Source of the DNA: an uncultured Alphaproteobacteria bacterium
GTDB lineage: Bacteria > Pseudomonadota > Alphaproteobacteria > HIMB59
NCBI GenBank assembly: GCA_902610175.1
Contig: CACLUR010000004.1
Coordinates: forward strand, 1-64,000
Length of the DNA: 64,000 nt
Direction of reading: 5' to 3'
Shown: in pieces, positions 40,935 to 50,861 of the stretch
Layout of the letters: the number at the start of each line of letters is the position of its first letter
Numbering within the stretch: the first letter of the stretch is position 1
Position numbers and translations under genes: made by a program
The notes under the pieces: model-generated
Databases searched by the model: none
What the model was told of the DNA's origin: nothing
The model's input: the letters and a program-made list of their open reading frames with translations, nothing else

Positions 40935-41831
40935 ATGAGCGACCACATCAAGGCAGTAATTATAGTAGTTTTAAGTGGATTAATATGGAGTTTTGGACCG
41001 CTTGTGGTCAAAAATATGATAGACCCTCAAATCTATCAACTCCCCTACCTTGTTATTAGAGGGCTTACAGTTGCAATTATCATCGCCATATATCTTATTC
41101 TAAATGAACAAAAAGACTTTTTTAGTAATGTAATCAAAATAGATAAAGTTTCTGTGATTGGTGGTCTTAGTTTAACAACAGCCATGGTTGGTTTTATTTA
41201 CTCAATAAGCAATACAACTGCCGCAGTTACATTATTTATGTTGGCGTTAATGCCTTTTTTAGCATCATTAATTGCCCTAGTCTTTATTCATGAGAAAATC
41301 TCAAAACAAAATTTTATAACTATGATCATTGCTTTTATTGGTGCTTTAATAATGATATATGCAAGTGCCTTTAGTGGATCGTTGTATGGACTAATTATGG
41401 GCTTTATATCAAGTATTGGCTTTGCAGCATTCACGGTTGCTTTGAGAAGCAAAAGTAACTTTAAAAAATTTTATATTTTGATTTATGCAGGAATTTTTTG
41501 CGCAGTTATTGCAGCTTTATTGATGATTTTTAATAATCAAGAAATTTATTTACCCTTCAGAAATATTCTTTTGAGTATGACTCATGGTTTGATCGTAGCA
41601 ACTGGGCTTATCCTTTTTAGCATTGGTTCAAAACAATTACTTTCGGGAGAACTGACAATGCTATCTTTATTAGAGGTAGTTGGAGGAATTTTTTGGGCGT
41701 GGCTACCTATTCTGGGTATCAATGAAACACCAGATATAAATACAATTATAGGAGGTATAATTATTTGCTTAGCTATAGCGATGAATTCATATCGTTTTGA
41801 TAAAAAGAGGCTTCAAAATTTAATTAGATAG
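40935..41831 (+). CDS. EamA/DMT-family transporter
   Basis: This 298 aa inner-membrane protein has about ten hydrophobic helices in two EamA repeats (roughly aa 8-140 and 150-290). The second repeat ends in GGIFWAWLPILGINETPDIN and GGIIICLAIAMNSYRF, typical of the family. Substrates of DMT transporters (metabolites, amino acids) cannot be read from sequence. It is convergent with another, different EamA gene and overlaps it by 8 bp. Confidence 0.88.
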   Translation: MSDHIKAVIIVVLSGLIWSFGPLVVKNMIDPQIYQLPYLVIRGLTVAIIIAIYLILNEQKDFFSNVIKIDKVSVIGGLSLTTAMVGFIYSISNTTAAVTLFMLALMPFLASLIALVFIHEKISKQNFITMIIAFIGALIMIYASAFSGSLYGLIMGFISSIGFAAFTVALRSKSNFKKFYILIYAGIFCAVIAALLMIFNNQEIYLPFRNILLSMTHGLIVATGLILFSIGSKQLLSGELTMLSLLEVVGGIFWAWLPILGINETPDINTIIGGIIICLAIAMNSYRFDKKRLQNLIR

Positions 41832-42681
41832 TAAGGCCAACAACACCAATGAAAGTTAAAGAGATGCCTAAAGTTTGAATTTTAGATATTTTTTCTTTTA
41901 AAACCAGTCTAGCCAATAAAACTGTTACAAGACCAAAACCTGAAGAAATGACTACTGCAATACTCACTTTGTCAAAAGCATATGCAGAGACTAAACAAAA
42001 ATAACCTGTTGTTTCTAATATTCCTTGAAAAAATAAAATAGGAACTGCTTTTTTTGTAAGTGTTATTTTAGACTTCATAAAAAATAATAAGGAAGCAATA
42101 CCTAATAAGCTAAAAAATCTTACATATATGACAGCCTCAATTGGATCTAAAGAGTTTGATGCCTCTTGAGAAAAAATAAGGCCCAAAGCCAGCATACCAC
42201 TTGCCATAAATGACACAATTAGAGACTCTTTTATCTGTTTTTTTGACAAACCAAGGCTTTCTTTAAAACTATCAGCGCTTATGGATACAAATATTGCGCC
42301 AGATATAACGACAAGAGTGGCAATCCACTGAGTAAGTGTGGGTTCACTTCCTAAAAAAAATCTTATAACAAAGACAAAAAAGGGATTGGTCGCTGTTATG
42401 GAGGCTACTATTGACACTGGTCCCATTTGGAGACCTCTGTACAAACAAAGAAGTCCAAACATTATTAAAATTCCTGATAGGAAACTATTACTCAGACCAA
42501 TCGCGTTTGGAGAAAGACCACTTCCAAAAAAATAGAATAAAATTAAATAAAATATTGAGCCAACAACCAACATCCAAAAAAGTGAATTTTTAAATCCAAC
42601 TTCCTTTGATGAAAATCTGGCCAAAAAATCTCCAACACCAAAACTAAAAGCTGAGAGAATACCCAATAAGATTGCCATCAA
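41824..42681 (-). CDS. EamA/DMT-family transporter
   Basis: This 285 aa protein has ten predicted helices. The N-terminal LLGILSAFSFGVGDFLARFS and the middle LYRGLQMGPVSIVASITATN mark the first repeat; KVSIAVVISSGFGLVTVLLARLVLKEKIS marks the second. The charge pattern and LGISLTFIGVVGL ending are normal for the family. It lies 12 bp downstream of sufA in the same direction, but a role in Fe-S metabolism is not implied by sequence. Confidence 0.88.
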   Translation of the reverse strand: MMAILLGILSAFSFGVGDFLARFSSKEVGFKNSLFWMLVVGSIFYLILFYFFGSGLSPNAIGLSNSFLSGILIMFGLLCLYRGLQMGPVSIVASITATNPFFVFVIRFFLGSEPTLTQWIATLVVISGAIFVSISADSFKESLGLSKKQIKESLIVSFMASGMLALGLIFSQEASNSLDPIEAVIYVRFFSLLGIASLLFFMKSKITLTKKAVPILFFQGILETTGYFCLVSAYAFDKVSIAVVISSGFGLVTVLLARLVLKEKISKIQTLGISLTFIGVVGLTI

Positions 42682-42693
42682 TATAGCTAAAAT

Positions 42694-43029
42694 CTAAACT
42701 TGAAAACTCTCACCACAGCCACATTCACTGGTCTGATTAGGATTTTTAAAAATAAACCTTTCTCCAAATTCTTCTTTAATAAAGTCCATTTCTGTACCTA
42801 TTACATACATGACTGCTTTATCTTCAATATATAGAGGGAACTTGTAATCATTGACTAACTCACAACCTTGTATGCTATCATGATTCACATACTCCATTGT
42901 ATAACTTAATCCTGCACACCCTTTAGTGCTTAAGCCAATTTTCAGTCCGATAGCATTACTATTATTAACTAATAATTTAGAAATTTGTTCTTCAGCAGTT
43001 TTAGATAATGTAAATAAAGGATTGGTCAT
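42694..43029 (-). CDS. sufA: Fe-S cluster carrier of the IscA/SufA (HesB) family
   Basis: This 111 aa A-type carrier has the three ligand cysteines: GLSTKGCAGLSYTMEY (first) and SECGCGESF (second and third, C-G-C-G). It would carry Fe-S clusters from the SufBCD scaffold to target proteins. It is the last gene of the mnmA-suf unit, one base after sufT. Both IscA and SufA names fit; the suf context favours SufA. Confidence 0.93.
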   Translation of the reverse strand: MTNPLFTLSKTAEEQISKLLVNNSNAIGLKIGLSTKGCAGLSYTMEYVNHDSIQGCELVNDYKFPLYIEDKAVMYVIGTEMDFIKEEFGERFIFKNPNQTSECGCGESFQV

Positions 43030-43030
43030 A

Positions 43031-43420
43031 TTAAAAACCTAAAGCTAACTTTGCATCTTCGCTCATCATATCTTTATTCCATGGAGGTTGAAAGGTTAGT
43101 TTTATGCTAACCTGTCCTACATCTTTTAATTCATGAACTTTTTTAGCAACTTCTAGCGGAAAACTATCGGCAACAGGGCAGTTAACTGTTGTCAGTGTCA
43201 TAATAATTTTAATATTGTTAAAATTATCAATTGATATGTCGTAAATTAAACCAAGATCATAAATATTCATATCCATTTCAGGATCTCTTATATCTGTGAG
43301 AACTTTGATTATATGATCATTTGTTAATGTCACTGACTGTGATGACGATATTTCTCCATAAGTAATCTCACCTTCAGAACTTACTTTTGGCATAAAGTCA
43401 GAAAGTGTTTTATTATCCAT
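43031..43420 (-). CDS. sufT: Fe-S cluster assembly protein SufT (DUF59/MIP18 family)
   Basis: This 129 aa protein contains a DUF59 domain with IRDPEMDMNIYDLGLIYDI and MTLTTVNCPVADSFP, where the Cys is conserved. The C-terminal half ends in FQPPWNKDMMSEDAK. SufT helps maturation of Fe-S proteins. Its place between sufS and sufA is conserved in alphaproteobacteria. It is 3 bp from sufS. Confidence 0.93.
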   Translation of the reverse strand: MDNKTLSDFMPKVSSEGEITYGEISSSQSVTLTNDHIIKVLTDIRDPEMDMNIYDLGLIYDISIDNFNNIKIIMTLTTVNCPVADSFPLEVAKKVHELKDVGQVSIKLTFQPPWNKDMMSEDAKLALGF

Positions 43421-43423
43421 AGC

Positions 43424-44632
43424 TTATTGAAGAAGTTTTAGAGTTTTTTTCAAAGATTCTATAAAATGATCAATATCATTAAGATCGTTATAAATACCAA
43501 AAGAGACTCTGCAAGAACCTGGGATACCTAACTTTTTCATAAATGGTTGGCAACAATGGTGACCTCCTCTAATCATAATTCCATACTGGTCAAGAAAAGT
43601 GGCAATATCATTAAAATTTAGGTTTTTAATATTAAAAGAAACAATGGATGTAGCATTTGCATCCTCATTAGAGCCATATATATCAACTTCTTTGAATTCA
43701 CGTAAAGCTTTAATTAATGTAGATCTGAGTTTTTTTTCATTCAAAAAATAGTCTTGGTAATTATTATTATTCAAATATTCCATAGCAGTTTTAAAGCCAA
43801 TTGCTGCCTCAATTGAAGGCGTACCCGGTTCAAATTTATTGGGTAACATAGCATAGGAAAAATCATTAGATGAAACTTCATTGATCATCCCTCCTCCAAG
43901 TGTTGGGGGATTTAATTTGTTTAAAATATCCTCTTTACCATACATAATTCCAATACCTGATGGACCATAAAGTTTATGAGATGAAAAAGAGTAAAAATCA
44001 CAATCCAAATCTTTTACATTAATTTTTAAGTGTGCTATTGATTGACAACCATCAACGGCAACATAAGTATCTTTATTAATAGATTTTTTAATCTTTTTAA
44101 TATCAAGTATCTGGCCAGTTACATTTGACATGTGTGTTAAAGAGAGAACCTTTGTGGAGTCATCACAATTACTAATGATATCATCTTCAGATAAAATGCC
44201 ATCTTTAGAAATAGGAATTATTTTTAATTCTAAACCTAATTTTTTACATAAGTTCATCCAAGGTAAATAGTTTGAGTGATGTTCTAATTCTGTCACAACA
44301 ATCTTATCGCCCTCTTTAAGATGTTCAGCTAATGAATTAGCAATAATATTTATAGAGTCAGTAGCCCCTCTTGTAAAAATTATCTCATTTGTAGAATTAG
44401 AATTAATAAAATTTTTTGCTACATCTCTAGATTTTTCATATAAATCTGTAGCATCTATACTAAGTGAATTCATTCCTCTATGAACATTTTCATAAGAATT
44501 TTCTAAAAATTCAGAGATAGAGTTAATTACTTGTTTGGGTTTCTGAGTACTTGCTGCAGAGTCAAGATAAGTAATATCTTTATCTCTAATCTTTTTATCT
44601 AAAATTGGAAAATCTAATTTAATATTATTCAT
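43424..44632 (-). CDS. sufS: Cysteine desulfurase SufS
   Basis: This 402 aa PLP enzyme releases sulfur from cysteine for SufBCD. The PLP lysine is in FYSFSSHKLYGPSGIGIMYG and the active cysteine is in RGGHHCCQP (SufS-type R-x-G-H-H-C). ELEHHSNYLPW is also typical of the SufS/CsdA group. No SufE gene is adjacent. It overlaps sufD by 4 bp. It may also supply sulfur to MnmA, whose gene heads the cluster. Confidence 0.96.
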   Translation of the reverse strand: MNNIKLDFPILDKKIRDKDITYLDSAASTQKPKQVINSISEFLENSYENVHRGMNSLSIDATDLYEKSRDVAKNFINSNSTNEIIFTRGATDSINIIANSLAEHLKEGDKIVVTELEHHSNYLPWMNLCKKLGLELKIIPISKDGILSEDDIISNCDDSTKVLSLTHMSNVTGQILDIKKIKKSINKDTYVAVDGCQSIAHLKINVKDLDCDFYSFSSHKLYGPSGIGIMYGKEDILNKLNPPTLGGGMINEVSSNDFSYAMLPNKFEPGTPSIEAAIGFKTAMEYLNNNNYQDYFLNEKKLRSTLIKALREFKEVDIYGSNEDANATSIVSFNIKNLNFNDIATFLDQYGIMIRGGHHCCQPFMKKLGIPGSCRVSFGIYNDLNDIDHFIESLKKTLKLLQ

Positions 44633-45729
44633 GATAATAAACTTTCAATTAACTCATTTGAATAATTCTTTAACATATCGTCTTTAATTGACTCAATAAT
44701 CTCAACAATAAATGCTTTTTTTAATATTTTTTTAGCTATTTCGCTATCAATTCCTCTGGACTTAAAATAATAAATTTGCTCGTCATCTAATTTGGAAACA
44801 GTAGACCCGTGACTACATTTTACGTCATCTGCATAAATTTCAAGTTCTGGCTTATTGTTAGCTTTCGATATATCATCTAAAAGCAATGATCTACTCATTT
44901 GATATCCATCAGTTTTCTGAGCAATAGAGTCAACATATATCTTTCCTTGAAAATTTGTAATAGCGCCCTTCTCAACAATAGATTTAAAAATTTCTCTACT
45001 TGATGAAGAGGGCTTTAAATGTTGTATAAAAGAATAATTGTCATTTACACCATAATTGTTGATATTAAGACCATATAAATCAAAGCTACACTCTTGATTT
45101 AATGATGCATAAAACTCGTTTCTTGTATGGATATTATCTGATTGAAAAGAAACAAAATTTAAATATGAGTTATCTTGTAAATTAGACTCGAAATATAAAA
45201 AAGATTTATAATTTGAAACATTAAAGTGAATTACATTTAACTTAGAATTATTAGATAAATTTAAGAAAATTGATTTAGGGTACTCATCATTTGATTTGTT
45301 GTTAAAAATAATTAGATTAACTTTGTTTGTAGAGGATTTAGATATATGTATGTTCTCATTTATTTGAGAAATATCTAAAAATAAATTTCTATCACCAAAT
45401 GTATCTAAATTCACAGATTTAGTTTCCCTTTTTACTAATGAGGAGACTCTAAAGAAGCTATCTTCATTATTATATTTCCAGAGATTTAAATTAGCTGTCA
45501 AGTCAAATGGATTTAAAATAGAAGAGGTAATATTTTTAGTATTATCTAATAGTTCAGAAAAATTTATATCTCTAAGTAAGATTTCTGATTTGACATCTTT
45601 ATGAAGTTGAGCGTATTTATAATTTTCAATTTTAAAATTTTTATATGGGTTTTGATTATCTAAGATGTCTTTAGCATATTGAGATACACTTTCAGATTGT
45701 ATCTTTTCTAAATTTAATAAAAGTTCCAT
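44629..45729 (-). CDS. sufD: Fe-S cluster assembly protein SufD
   Basis: This 366 aa protein is the divergent partner of SufB in the SufBC2D scaffold. The C-terminal beta-helix region has ITNFQGKIYVDSIAQKTDGY and the hallmark ADDVKCSHGSTVSKLDDEQI, with the conserved His and Cys. The N-terminal half is poorly conserved, as in most SufD. It lies 8 bp after sufC. Confidence 0.95.
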   Translation of the reverse strand: MELLLNLEKIQSESVSQYAKDILDNQNPYKNFKIENYKYAQLHKDVKSEILLRDINFSELLDNTKNITSSILNPFDLTANLNLWKYNNEDSFFRVSSLVKRETKSVNLDTFGDRNLFLDISQINENIHISKSSTNKVNLIIFNNKSNDEYPKSIFLNLSNNSKLNVIHFNVSNYKSFLYFESNLQDNSYLNFVSFQSDNIHTRNEFYASLNQECSFDLYGLNINNYGVNDNYSFIQHLKPSSSSREIFKSIVEKGAITNFQGKIYVDSIAQKTDGYQMSRSLLLDDISKANNKPELEIYADDVKCSHGSTVSKLDDEQIYYFKSRGIDSEIAKKILKKAFIVEIIESIKDDMLKNYSNELIESLLS

Positions 45730-45737
45730 TAGGCGGT

Positions 45738-46475
45738 TTAAGATATCTCTTCGTAACCTTTTTCTTCAAGCTCTAAAGCTAAAGAGTAATCACCAGATTT
45801 TACGATTTTACCATCTGCTATAATATGAACAAAATCAGGCTTTATATAATTTAAAAGTCTTTGATAATGAGTAATAACTAAGAAAGAGTTATCATTATTT
45901 CTTAATTTATTTACTCCCTCAGAGACAATTCTTAAGGCATCAATGTCTAAACCGGAGTCTGTCTCATCTAAAATAGCCATTTTGGGACTTAACATAGACA
46001 TCTGTAAAATTTCTTGTTTCTTTTTTTCACCACCAGAGTAATTAACATTTAAATCTCTTTTAAGCATTTCAGTACTTATATTCAATTCTTCTGCTTTTGA
46101 TTTCATTAATTTAGCAAATTCCAATGCGTCCATTTCACTTTGACCTAAATATTTTCTTTTAGAATTAATTGCTGTTTTCAGAAAAAATGAAGTCTGCACA
46201 CCAGGTATCTCCATAGGATATTGAAATGCAAGAAATAATCCCTCGTTTGCTCTTTCATCAACATCTAATTCCAATAAATTTTTACCATTGTAATCTATTG
46301 TTCCATCATTTATTTCATATTTATCTTTACCGGATAGCACGTAAGAGAGTGTGCTTTTACCAGATCCGTTAGGGCCCATAAGTGCGTGAACCTCACCTTT
46401 ATTAATAGATAAATCCAAACCTTTAATTATTTTTTTTTCTTCAATAGAGACATGAAGATTTTTAATTTCCAACAT
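45738..46475 (-). CDS. sufC: Fe-S cluster assembly ATPase SufC
   Basis: This 245 aa ABC-type ATPase has Walker A GPNGSGKST (about aa 35-43), signature NYSGGEKKKQEI and Walker B MAILDETDSGLD. The last is the SufC-specific form with Thr-Asp-Ser-Gly-Leu-Asp. It is cytosolic and drives scaffold rearrangement. Its start base coincides with the sufB stop. Confidence 0.97.
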   Translation of the reverse strand: MLEIKNLHVSIEEKKIIKGLDLSINKGEVHALMGPNGSGKSTLSYVLSGKDKYEINDGTIDYNGKNLLELDVDERANEGLFLAFQYPMEIPGVQTSFFLKTAINSKRKYLGQSEMDALEFAKLMKSKAEELNISTEMLKRDLNVNYSGGEKKKQEILQMSMLSPKMAILDETDSGLDIDALRIVSEGVNKLRNNDNSFLVITHYQRLLNYIKPDFVHIIADGKIVKSGDYSLALELEEKGYEEIS

Positions 46476-47932
46476 TATCCAACACTTCCTTCTAAACTAA
46501 TTGCGACTAATTTTTGAGCTTCGACAGCAAACTCCATTGGTAAATGTTGAAGTACCTCTTTACAGAAACCATTCACAATTAACCCTACTGCATCTTCACT
46601 GTTTAATCCTCTTTGCTGACAGTAAAATAATTGATCTTCGTTAATTTTTGAGGTTGTGGCCTCGTGCTCAACCATTGAGTCTGAATTACTTGACTCTATA
46701 TATGGAACTGTATGAGCTCCACATTTATTACCAATTAATAGAGAGTCACATTGAGTAAAATTTCTCGCATTTTTGGCTTTCGACAAAATATTTACAAGGC
46801 CTCTATATGTGTTGTTAGCTTTTCCAGCTGAAATGCCTTTAGATATGATTTTAGAAGACGTGTTTTTACCAATGTGTATCATTTTTGTACCAGTGTCAGC
46901 TTGTTGCATATTGTTAGTTATGGCTACTGAATAAAATTCTCCTTTAGAGTTATCTCCTTGTAAAATGCAGCTTGGATATTTCCATGTAATTGCAGATCCT
47001 GTCTCGACTTGAGTCCAAGATATTTTAGAATTTTTCCCTCTGCAGGCACCTCTTTTGGTTACAAAGTTGTAGATACCTCCCTTACCCTCTTTATCTCCTG
47101 GGTACCAGTTTTGAACTGTTGAATACTTAATTTCAGCATTATCTAGGGCAACTAACTCTACATTAGCAGCATGAAGTTGGTTTTCATCTCTCATTGGTGC
47201 AGTACAGCCTTCTAGGTAACTCACATAACTGTCTTTATCAGCGATGATAAGCGTTCTTTCGAATTGACCTGTATTCATTGCATTAATTCTAAAATATGTT
47301 GATAATTCTACTGGGCACCTTACTCCCTCAGGAATGTAAATAAACGATCCATCAGTGAAAACGGCTGAGTTTAATGCTGCGAAAGAATGATCTGATACTG
47401 GAATTACACTTCCTAGATATTTTTTTACTAATTCTGGGTGAGTTTTTACTGCATCAGAAATTGAACAAAACACTATGCCTAAGTCACTAAGTTGTTTTTT
47501 ATATGTCGTGGCAACTGATACGGAGTCGAAAACAGCATCAACAGCTATACCGGATAACATTTTTTGTTCTTTTAATGGAATACCAAGTTTTTCATAAGTT
47601 TCTAGTATTTCTGGATCAATTTCATCTAGTGACTTTGGTTTATCTTTTAAACTTTTAGGTATTGAGTAATAATAACAATCTTGATAATCGATTTCTGGAA
47701 TATTCAATTTAGCCCATTGAGGCTTCGGTAATTTGTTGAAGACTTTAAATGCATTTAATCTCCATTCAAGCATCCACTCTGGTTCATCTTTTTGGGCAGA
47801 TATGAATTTTATTATTTCTTCATTTAAACCTTTTGGAGGTCGGATCTCGTCTACTTCAGTAGAAAAACCATATTTGTAATCACTACTACCTAGTGTGTTT
47901 ACTTGTTTAATTGTTTGTTCTGTAGCTGCCAT
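46475..47932 (-). CDS. sufB: Fe-S cluster assembly protein SufB
   Basis: This 485 aa scaffold has [39 protein letters not shown] and the C-terminal [20 protein letters not shown], with the conserved Cys and Glu that hold the nascent cluster. Length is normal for alphaproteobacteria. It follows mnmA by 60 bp on the same strand. No iscR-like regulator gene is visible next to the cluster. Confidence 0.98.
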   Translation of the reverse strand: MAATEQTIKQVNTLGSSDYKYGFSTEVDEIRPPKGLNEEIIKFISAQKDEPEWMLEWRLNAFKVFNKLPKPQWAKLNIPEIDYQDCYYYSIPKSLKDKPKSLDEIDPEILETYEKLGIPLKEQKMLSGIAVDAVFDSVSVATTYKKQLSDLGIVFCSISDAVKTHPELVKKYLGSVIPVSDHSFAALNSAVFTDGSFIYIPEGVRCPVELSTYFRINAMNTGQFERTLIIADKDSYVSYLEGCTAPMRDENQLHAANVELVALDNAEIKYSTVQNWYPGDKEGKGGIYNFVTKRGACRGKNSKISWTQVETGSAITWKYPSCILQGDNSKGEFYSVAITNNMQQADTGTKMIHIGKNTSSKIISKGISAGKANNTYRGLVNILSKAKNARNFTQCDSLLIGNKCGAHTVPYIESSNSDSMVEHEATTSKINEDQLFYCQQRGLNSEDAVGLIVNGFCKEVLQHLPMEFAVEAQKLVAISLEGSVG

Positions 47933-47992
47933 AGGTCTCGATATATATGATAAATAAGGATTTTTACAAGAAAATACGAGTAAATACCCTAA

Positions 47993-49093
47993 TTAGTTCA
48001 GTTTCTGTTTAATAATCCCACCACCTAAAACCCTATCATTATCATATAAAACACAAGCTTGACCTTTGGTAATTGCCTCTGCGGGTTCATCAAACTCAAA
48101 AGAATAGGAGGTAGATTGTTTTATAAGTTTTCCCTTTTTTGGTTCAGATAAAGATCTAATTTTTGCACTACATGGGATTTCAACAGTTTTTTTGGAAAGG
48201 TCGTACTCTGGCATAATAAAATTCAAATCACCTAATAAGAGGGATTTACCTAACAGATCTCTCTTATCACCAACAATTATTTGGTTTTTATCTTTAATAA
48301 TATCAACAACATAAAGCGGATCTTCATTTGCTATACCCAAGCCTCTTCTTTGACCAACTGTAAAATTTTGAATACCGTCATGAAAAGATAAAACATTACC
48401 TGAAAGGTCGAGTATTTCACCTTTCTTCTTATTCGACTTAATAAATTTTTTGTAATCTCCATCTGGAATAAAACATATATCTTGACTATCCTTCTTGTCA
48501 TAAACGATCAGACCAAGATCCTCTGCTATTTTTCTAGTTTCTGCTTTAGATATATCACCAAGTGGAAATCTTAAGTAATCTAACTGATCCTGTGTTGTTG
48601 CAAATAAAAAATAACTTTGATCCTTCGATTTGTCCTCAGCCCTATACATATGGGCATCTTTAATATTACCTTTTCTTCTAATGTAATGCCCTGTTGCCAT
48701 ACAATCTGCCTCTAATTTTTTTGCAAAGTTCATTAAATCTCTAAACTTAACAGTCTCATTACACTTAACACAAGGTATGGGTGTTTCACCATTTTCGTAA
48801 GCGTTGATAAAGTAATCGATTACATCAGATTTAAATGTTTTTTCATAATTAAATACATAGTGGGGTATATCTAATTTTTGGGCAACTCGTCTAGCGTCAT
48901 AAATATCAAGACCAGAACAGCAAGAACCTTTTTTTGCAGAGTTATTAGAAGTGTATAGTTGAAGAGTTATACCGATAACATTGTATCCCTCTTTTTTTAA
49001 TAGACCAGCTGTGACAGAACTATCCACTCCACCAGACATAGCAACCACCACTGTTGTGCTTGATGGATCTTTATTAAAACCTAATGAATTCAT
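47993..49093 (-). CDS. mnmA: tRNA 2-thiouridylase MnmA
   Basis: This 366 aa enzyme thiolates U34 of tRNA-Lys, -Glu and -Gln. The PP-loop is AMSGGVDSSVTAGLL. The catalytic cysteines are in TPIPCVKCNETVKF and DSQDICFIPDGDY. It is first in the mnmA-sufBCDSTA run, which suggests sulfur supply from SufS. In many genomes mnmA is not linked to suf. The gap to the divergent hydrolase gene is 30-50 bp and must hold both promoters. Confidence 0.97.
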   Translation of the reverse strand: MNSLGFNKDPSSTTVVVAMSGGVDSSVTAGLLKKEGYNVIGITLQLYTSNNSAKKGSCCSGLDIYDARRVAQKLDIPHYVFNYEKTFKSDVIDYFINAYENGETPIPCVKCNETVKFRDLMNFAKKLEADCMATGHYIRRKGNIKDAHMYRAEDKSKDQSYFLFATTQDQLDYLRFPLGDISKAETRKIAEDLGLIVYDKKDSQDICFIPDGDYKKFIKSNKKKGEILDLSGNVLSFHDGIQNFTVGQRRGLGIANEDPLYVVDIIKDKNQIIVGDKRDLLGKSLLLGDLNFIMPEYDLSKKTVEIPCSAKIRSLSEPKKGKLIKQSTSYSFEFDEPAEAITKGQACVLYDNDRVLGGGIIKQKLN

Positions 49094-49143
49094 TTATAAC
49101 TTGCTTTTTTTATCAAAAGTAATCTATGATCTCTTCTTTAATT

Positions 49144-49782
49144 ATGCCAGAAGTATTTATACAAGGTGGTGAAGGTAAACTTCAAGCCAAATACTCACCT
49201 AGTGAGCAAGAAAAACCAAATATAGCTATAATTCTCCATCCCAATCCTAAACACGGTGGAACTATGGACACTAAAGTTAATTATGCTGCATTTAAAGTGA
49301 TGAAAGATGCGGGTTTTTCAACTTTAAGAATAAATTTTCGCGGTGTTGGCAAGAGTGATGGAGCCTTTACTGAGGGAGAAGGAGAGCTTAATGATGCAAG
49401 TGTCTCTTTAGATTGGCTCCAAAAAAAAAATGAGGATTTTAGGTCATGTTGGATTGTAGGATTCTCCTTTGGTGCATGGATTGGATTTCAAACTCTAATG
49501 AGAAGACCAGAAGTAGATGGATTAATTTTAATTGCACCACCTGTAAATTTGTACGATTTTAATTTTTTATCACCTTGTCCTATCAAAACATTGATAGTTA
49601 GAGCTGAACAAGATGAAATAGTAAAAAGAGATAACTTAAAAGAATTTTTTGAAACATTTAAAAAACAAAAAAATGCGGAAGTGTCAATGGAAACTATCTC
49701 AAAATCAAATCACTTATTTGAGGGAAAGCTAGATCCTCTTATGAATACTTTAAATAAGTATATTCAAAAACACAAAAGCTAA
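49144..49782 (+). CDS. Alpha/beta hydrolase, COG2945-type
   Basis: This protein is about 212 aa. The nucleophile elbow is GFSFGAW, the oxyanion region is ILHPNPKHGGTMDTKV, and IVRAEQDEIV and SKSNHLFEG provide the Asp and His of the triad. I start it at the ATG at 49144 (MPEVFIQGGEG), where family members begin; an ATG at 49126 adds six residues. Its substrate is unknown. Neighbour anmK is convergent and overlaps by 4 bp. This hydrolase is commonly found near suf, anmK and tyrS in alphaproteobacteria. Confidence 0.9.
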   Translation: MPEVFIQGGEGKLQAKYSPSEQEKPNIAIILHPNPKHGGTMDTKVNYAAFKVMKDAGFSTLRINFRGVGKSDGAFTEGEGELNDASVSLDWLQKKNEDFRSCWIVGFSFGAWIGFQTLMRRPEVDGLILIAPPVNLYDFNFLSPCPIKTLIVRAEQDEIVKRDNLKEFFETFKKQKNAEVSMETISKSNHLFEGKLDPLMNTLNKYIQKHKS

Positions 49783-50828
49783 CACTTTTCACCTAGGTAA
49801 ATATTTTTTAAAACTTTTGTAGTTTCATAATATGTAGATTGTTTTTTTAGCATATATCTTATACCAAGTAATGCCATTCCTTGGGATTCAATGAAATCTC
49901 CGTCTATTTGGTAATTATCAATTAAAGAAATGTTATCAAAATACTCAGTGAAAATTTTTTGTAAAGTTAGATTTTTTCTTCCACCGCCCATTAAAATAAT
50001 TTTGAATTCTGATTGCAAGGAAATCAAAGAATTAATAGCAAATGGAATAACTTCAAGTAATGTATAAATTAAATCATTTAAATTTTTATCTTTAATAGAA
50101 TTATCTATATATTTATGAAAATAATTTCTGTCTAAAGATTTAGGAAGTTTTTCTAAAAAATACTTGTCACTTATTATTCTGTTAAATAGAGCATCAATTT
50201 TTTGACCATTATTAGATAATGAACCATCAACATCAAATCTTTCTTTAGTTTTTTCATAAATTAAATCATTAAGGATAGCATTACCAAAAGAACTATCACC
50301 AGCAGTAATTTTTTGGTTATCAATTACAGTTATATTAGTAACACCTCCTATATTGACAAAAATAACCTTTTTTAAATCTAGTTGATTAGCTAAGACTCTG
50401 TGGAATTCTGGCATTATTGGTGCCCCATTACCACCATTTAACAAATCATTTTTTCTAAAGTTACATATAACAGGAGAGTTAGTGTTAAATCTAATACTCT
50501 TATCAAATAGTTGTATTGAAATTTTTGTTTTTTGATCGTGATATATTGTTTGTCCATGCATTGCAATTAAGTCTATTTCGAAATTATTTTTTTTAATAAA
50601 GTTGTTTATAGAATCCTTATATTCTTGATTTAGCTGATTTATAACTTTGATATCGTCTAAGTATCCTTTCAAAATTACATTACGTAATTTTAATTGCAGG
50701 TCATCACTATATGGAATGAATTCATTTGATATATCAGTCACATATGAAACTCCATCAGATTTGACCAAGCTACAATCAATACCATCTAAAGAGGTACCAG
50801 ACATGCAACCGAGGGCGATATATTCCAT
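49779..50828 (-). CDS. anmK: Anhydro-N-acetylmuramic acid kinase
   Basis: This 349 aa kinase phosphorylates anhydro-MurNAc from peptidoglycan turnover. The N-terminal signature is LGCMSGTSLDGIDCSLV. MHGQTIYHDQ, VNIGGVTNITVI and LMGGGRKN follow in the ASKHA-fold order. DRNYFHKYI is also typical. It is divergent from tyrS across 33 bp, the standard alphaproteobacterial arrangement. Confidence 0.97.
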   Translation of the reverse strand: MEYIALGCMSGTSLDGIDCSLVKSDGVSYVTDISNEFIPYSDDLQLKLRNVILKGYLDDIKVINQLNQEYKDSINNFIKKNNFEIDLIAMHGQTIYHDQKTKISIQLFDKSIRFNTNSPVICNFRKNDLLNGGNGAPIMPEFHRVLANQLDLKKVIFVNIGGVTNITVIDNQKITAGDSSFGNAILNDLIYEKTKERFDVDGSLSNNGQKIDALFNRIISDKYFLEKLPKSLDRNYFHKYIDNSIKDKNLNDLIYTLLEVIPFAINSLISLQSEFKIILMGGGRKNLTLQKIFTEYFDNISLIDNYQIDGDFIESQGMALLGIRYMLKKQSTYYETTKVLKNIYLGEKC

Positions 50829-50861
50829 TTGATATCTATAAAATTATGTTAATTATTATAT

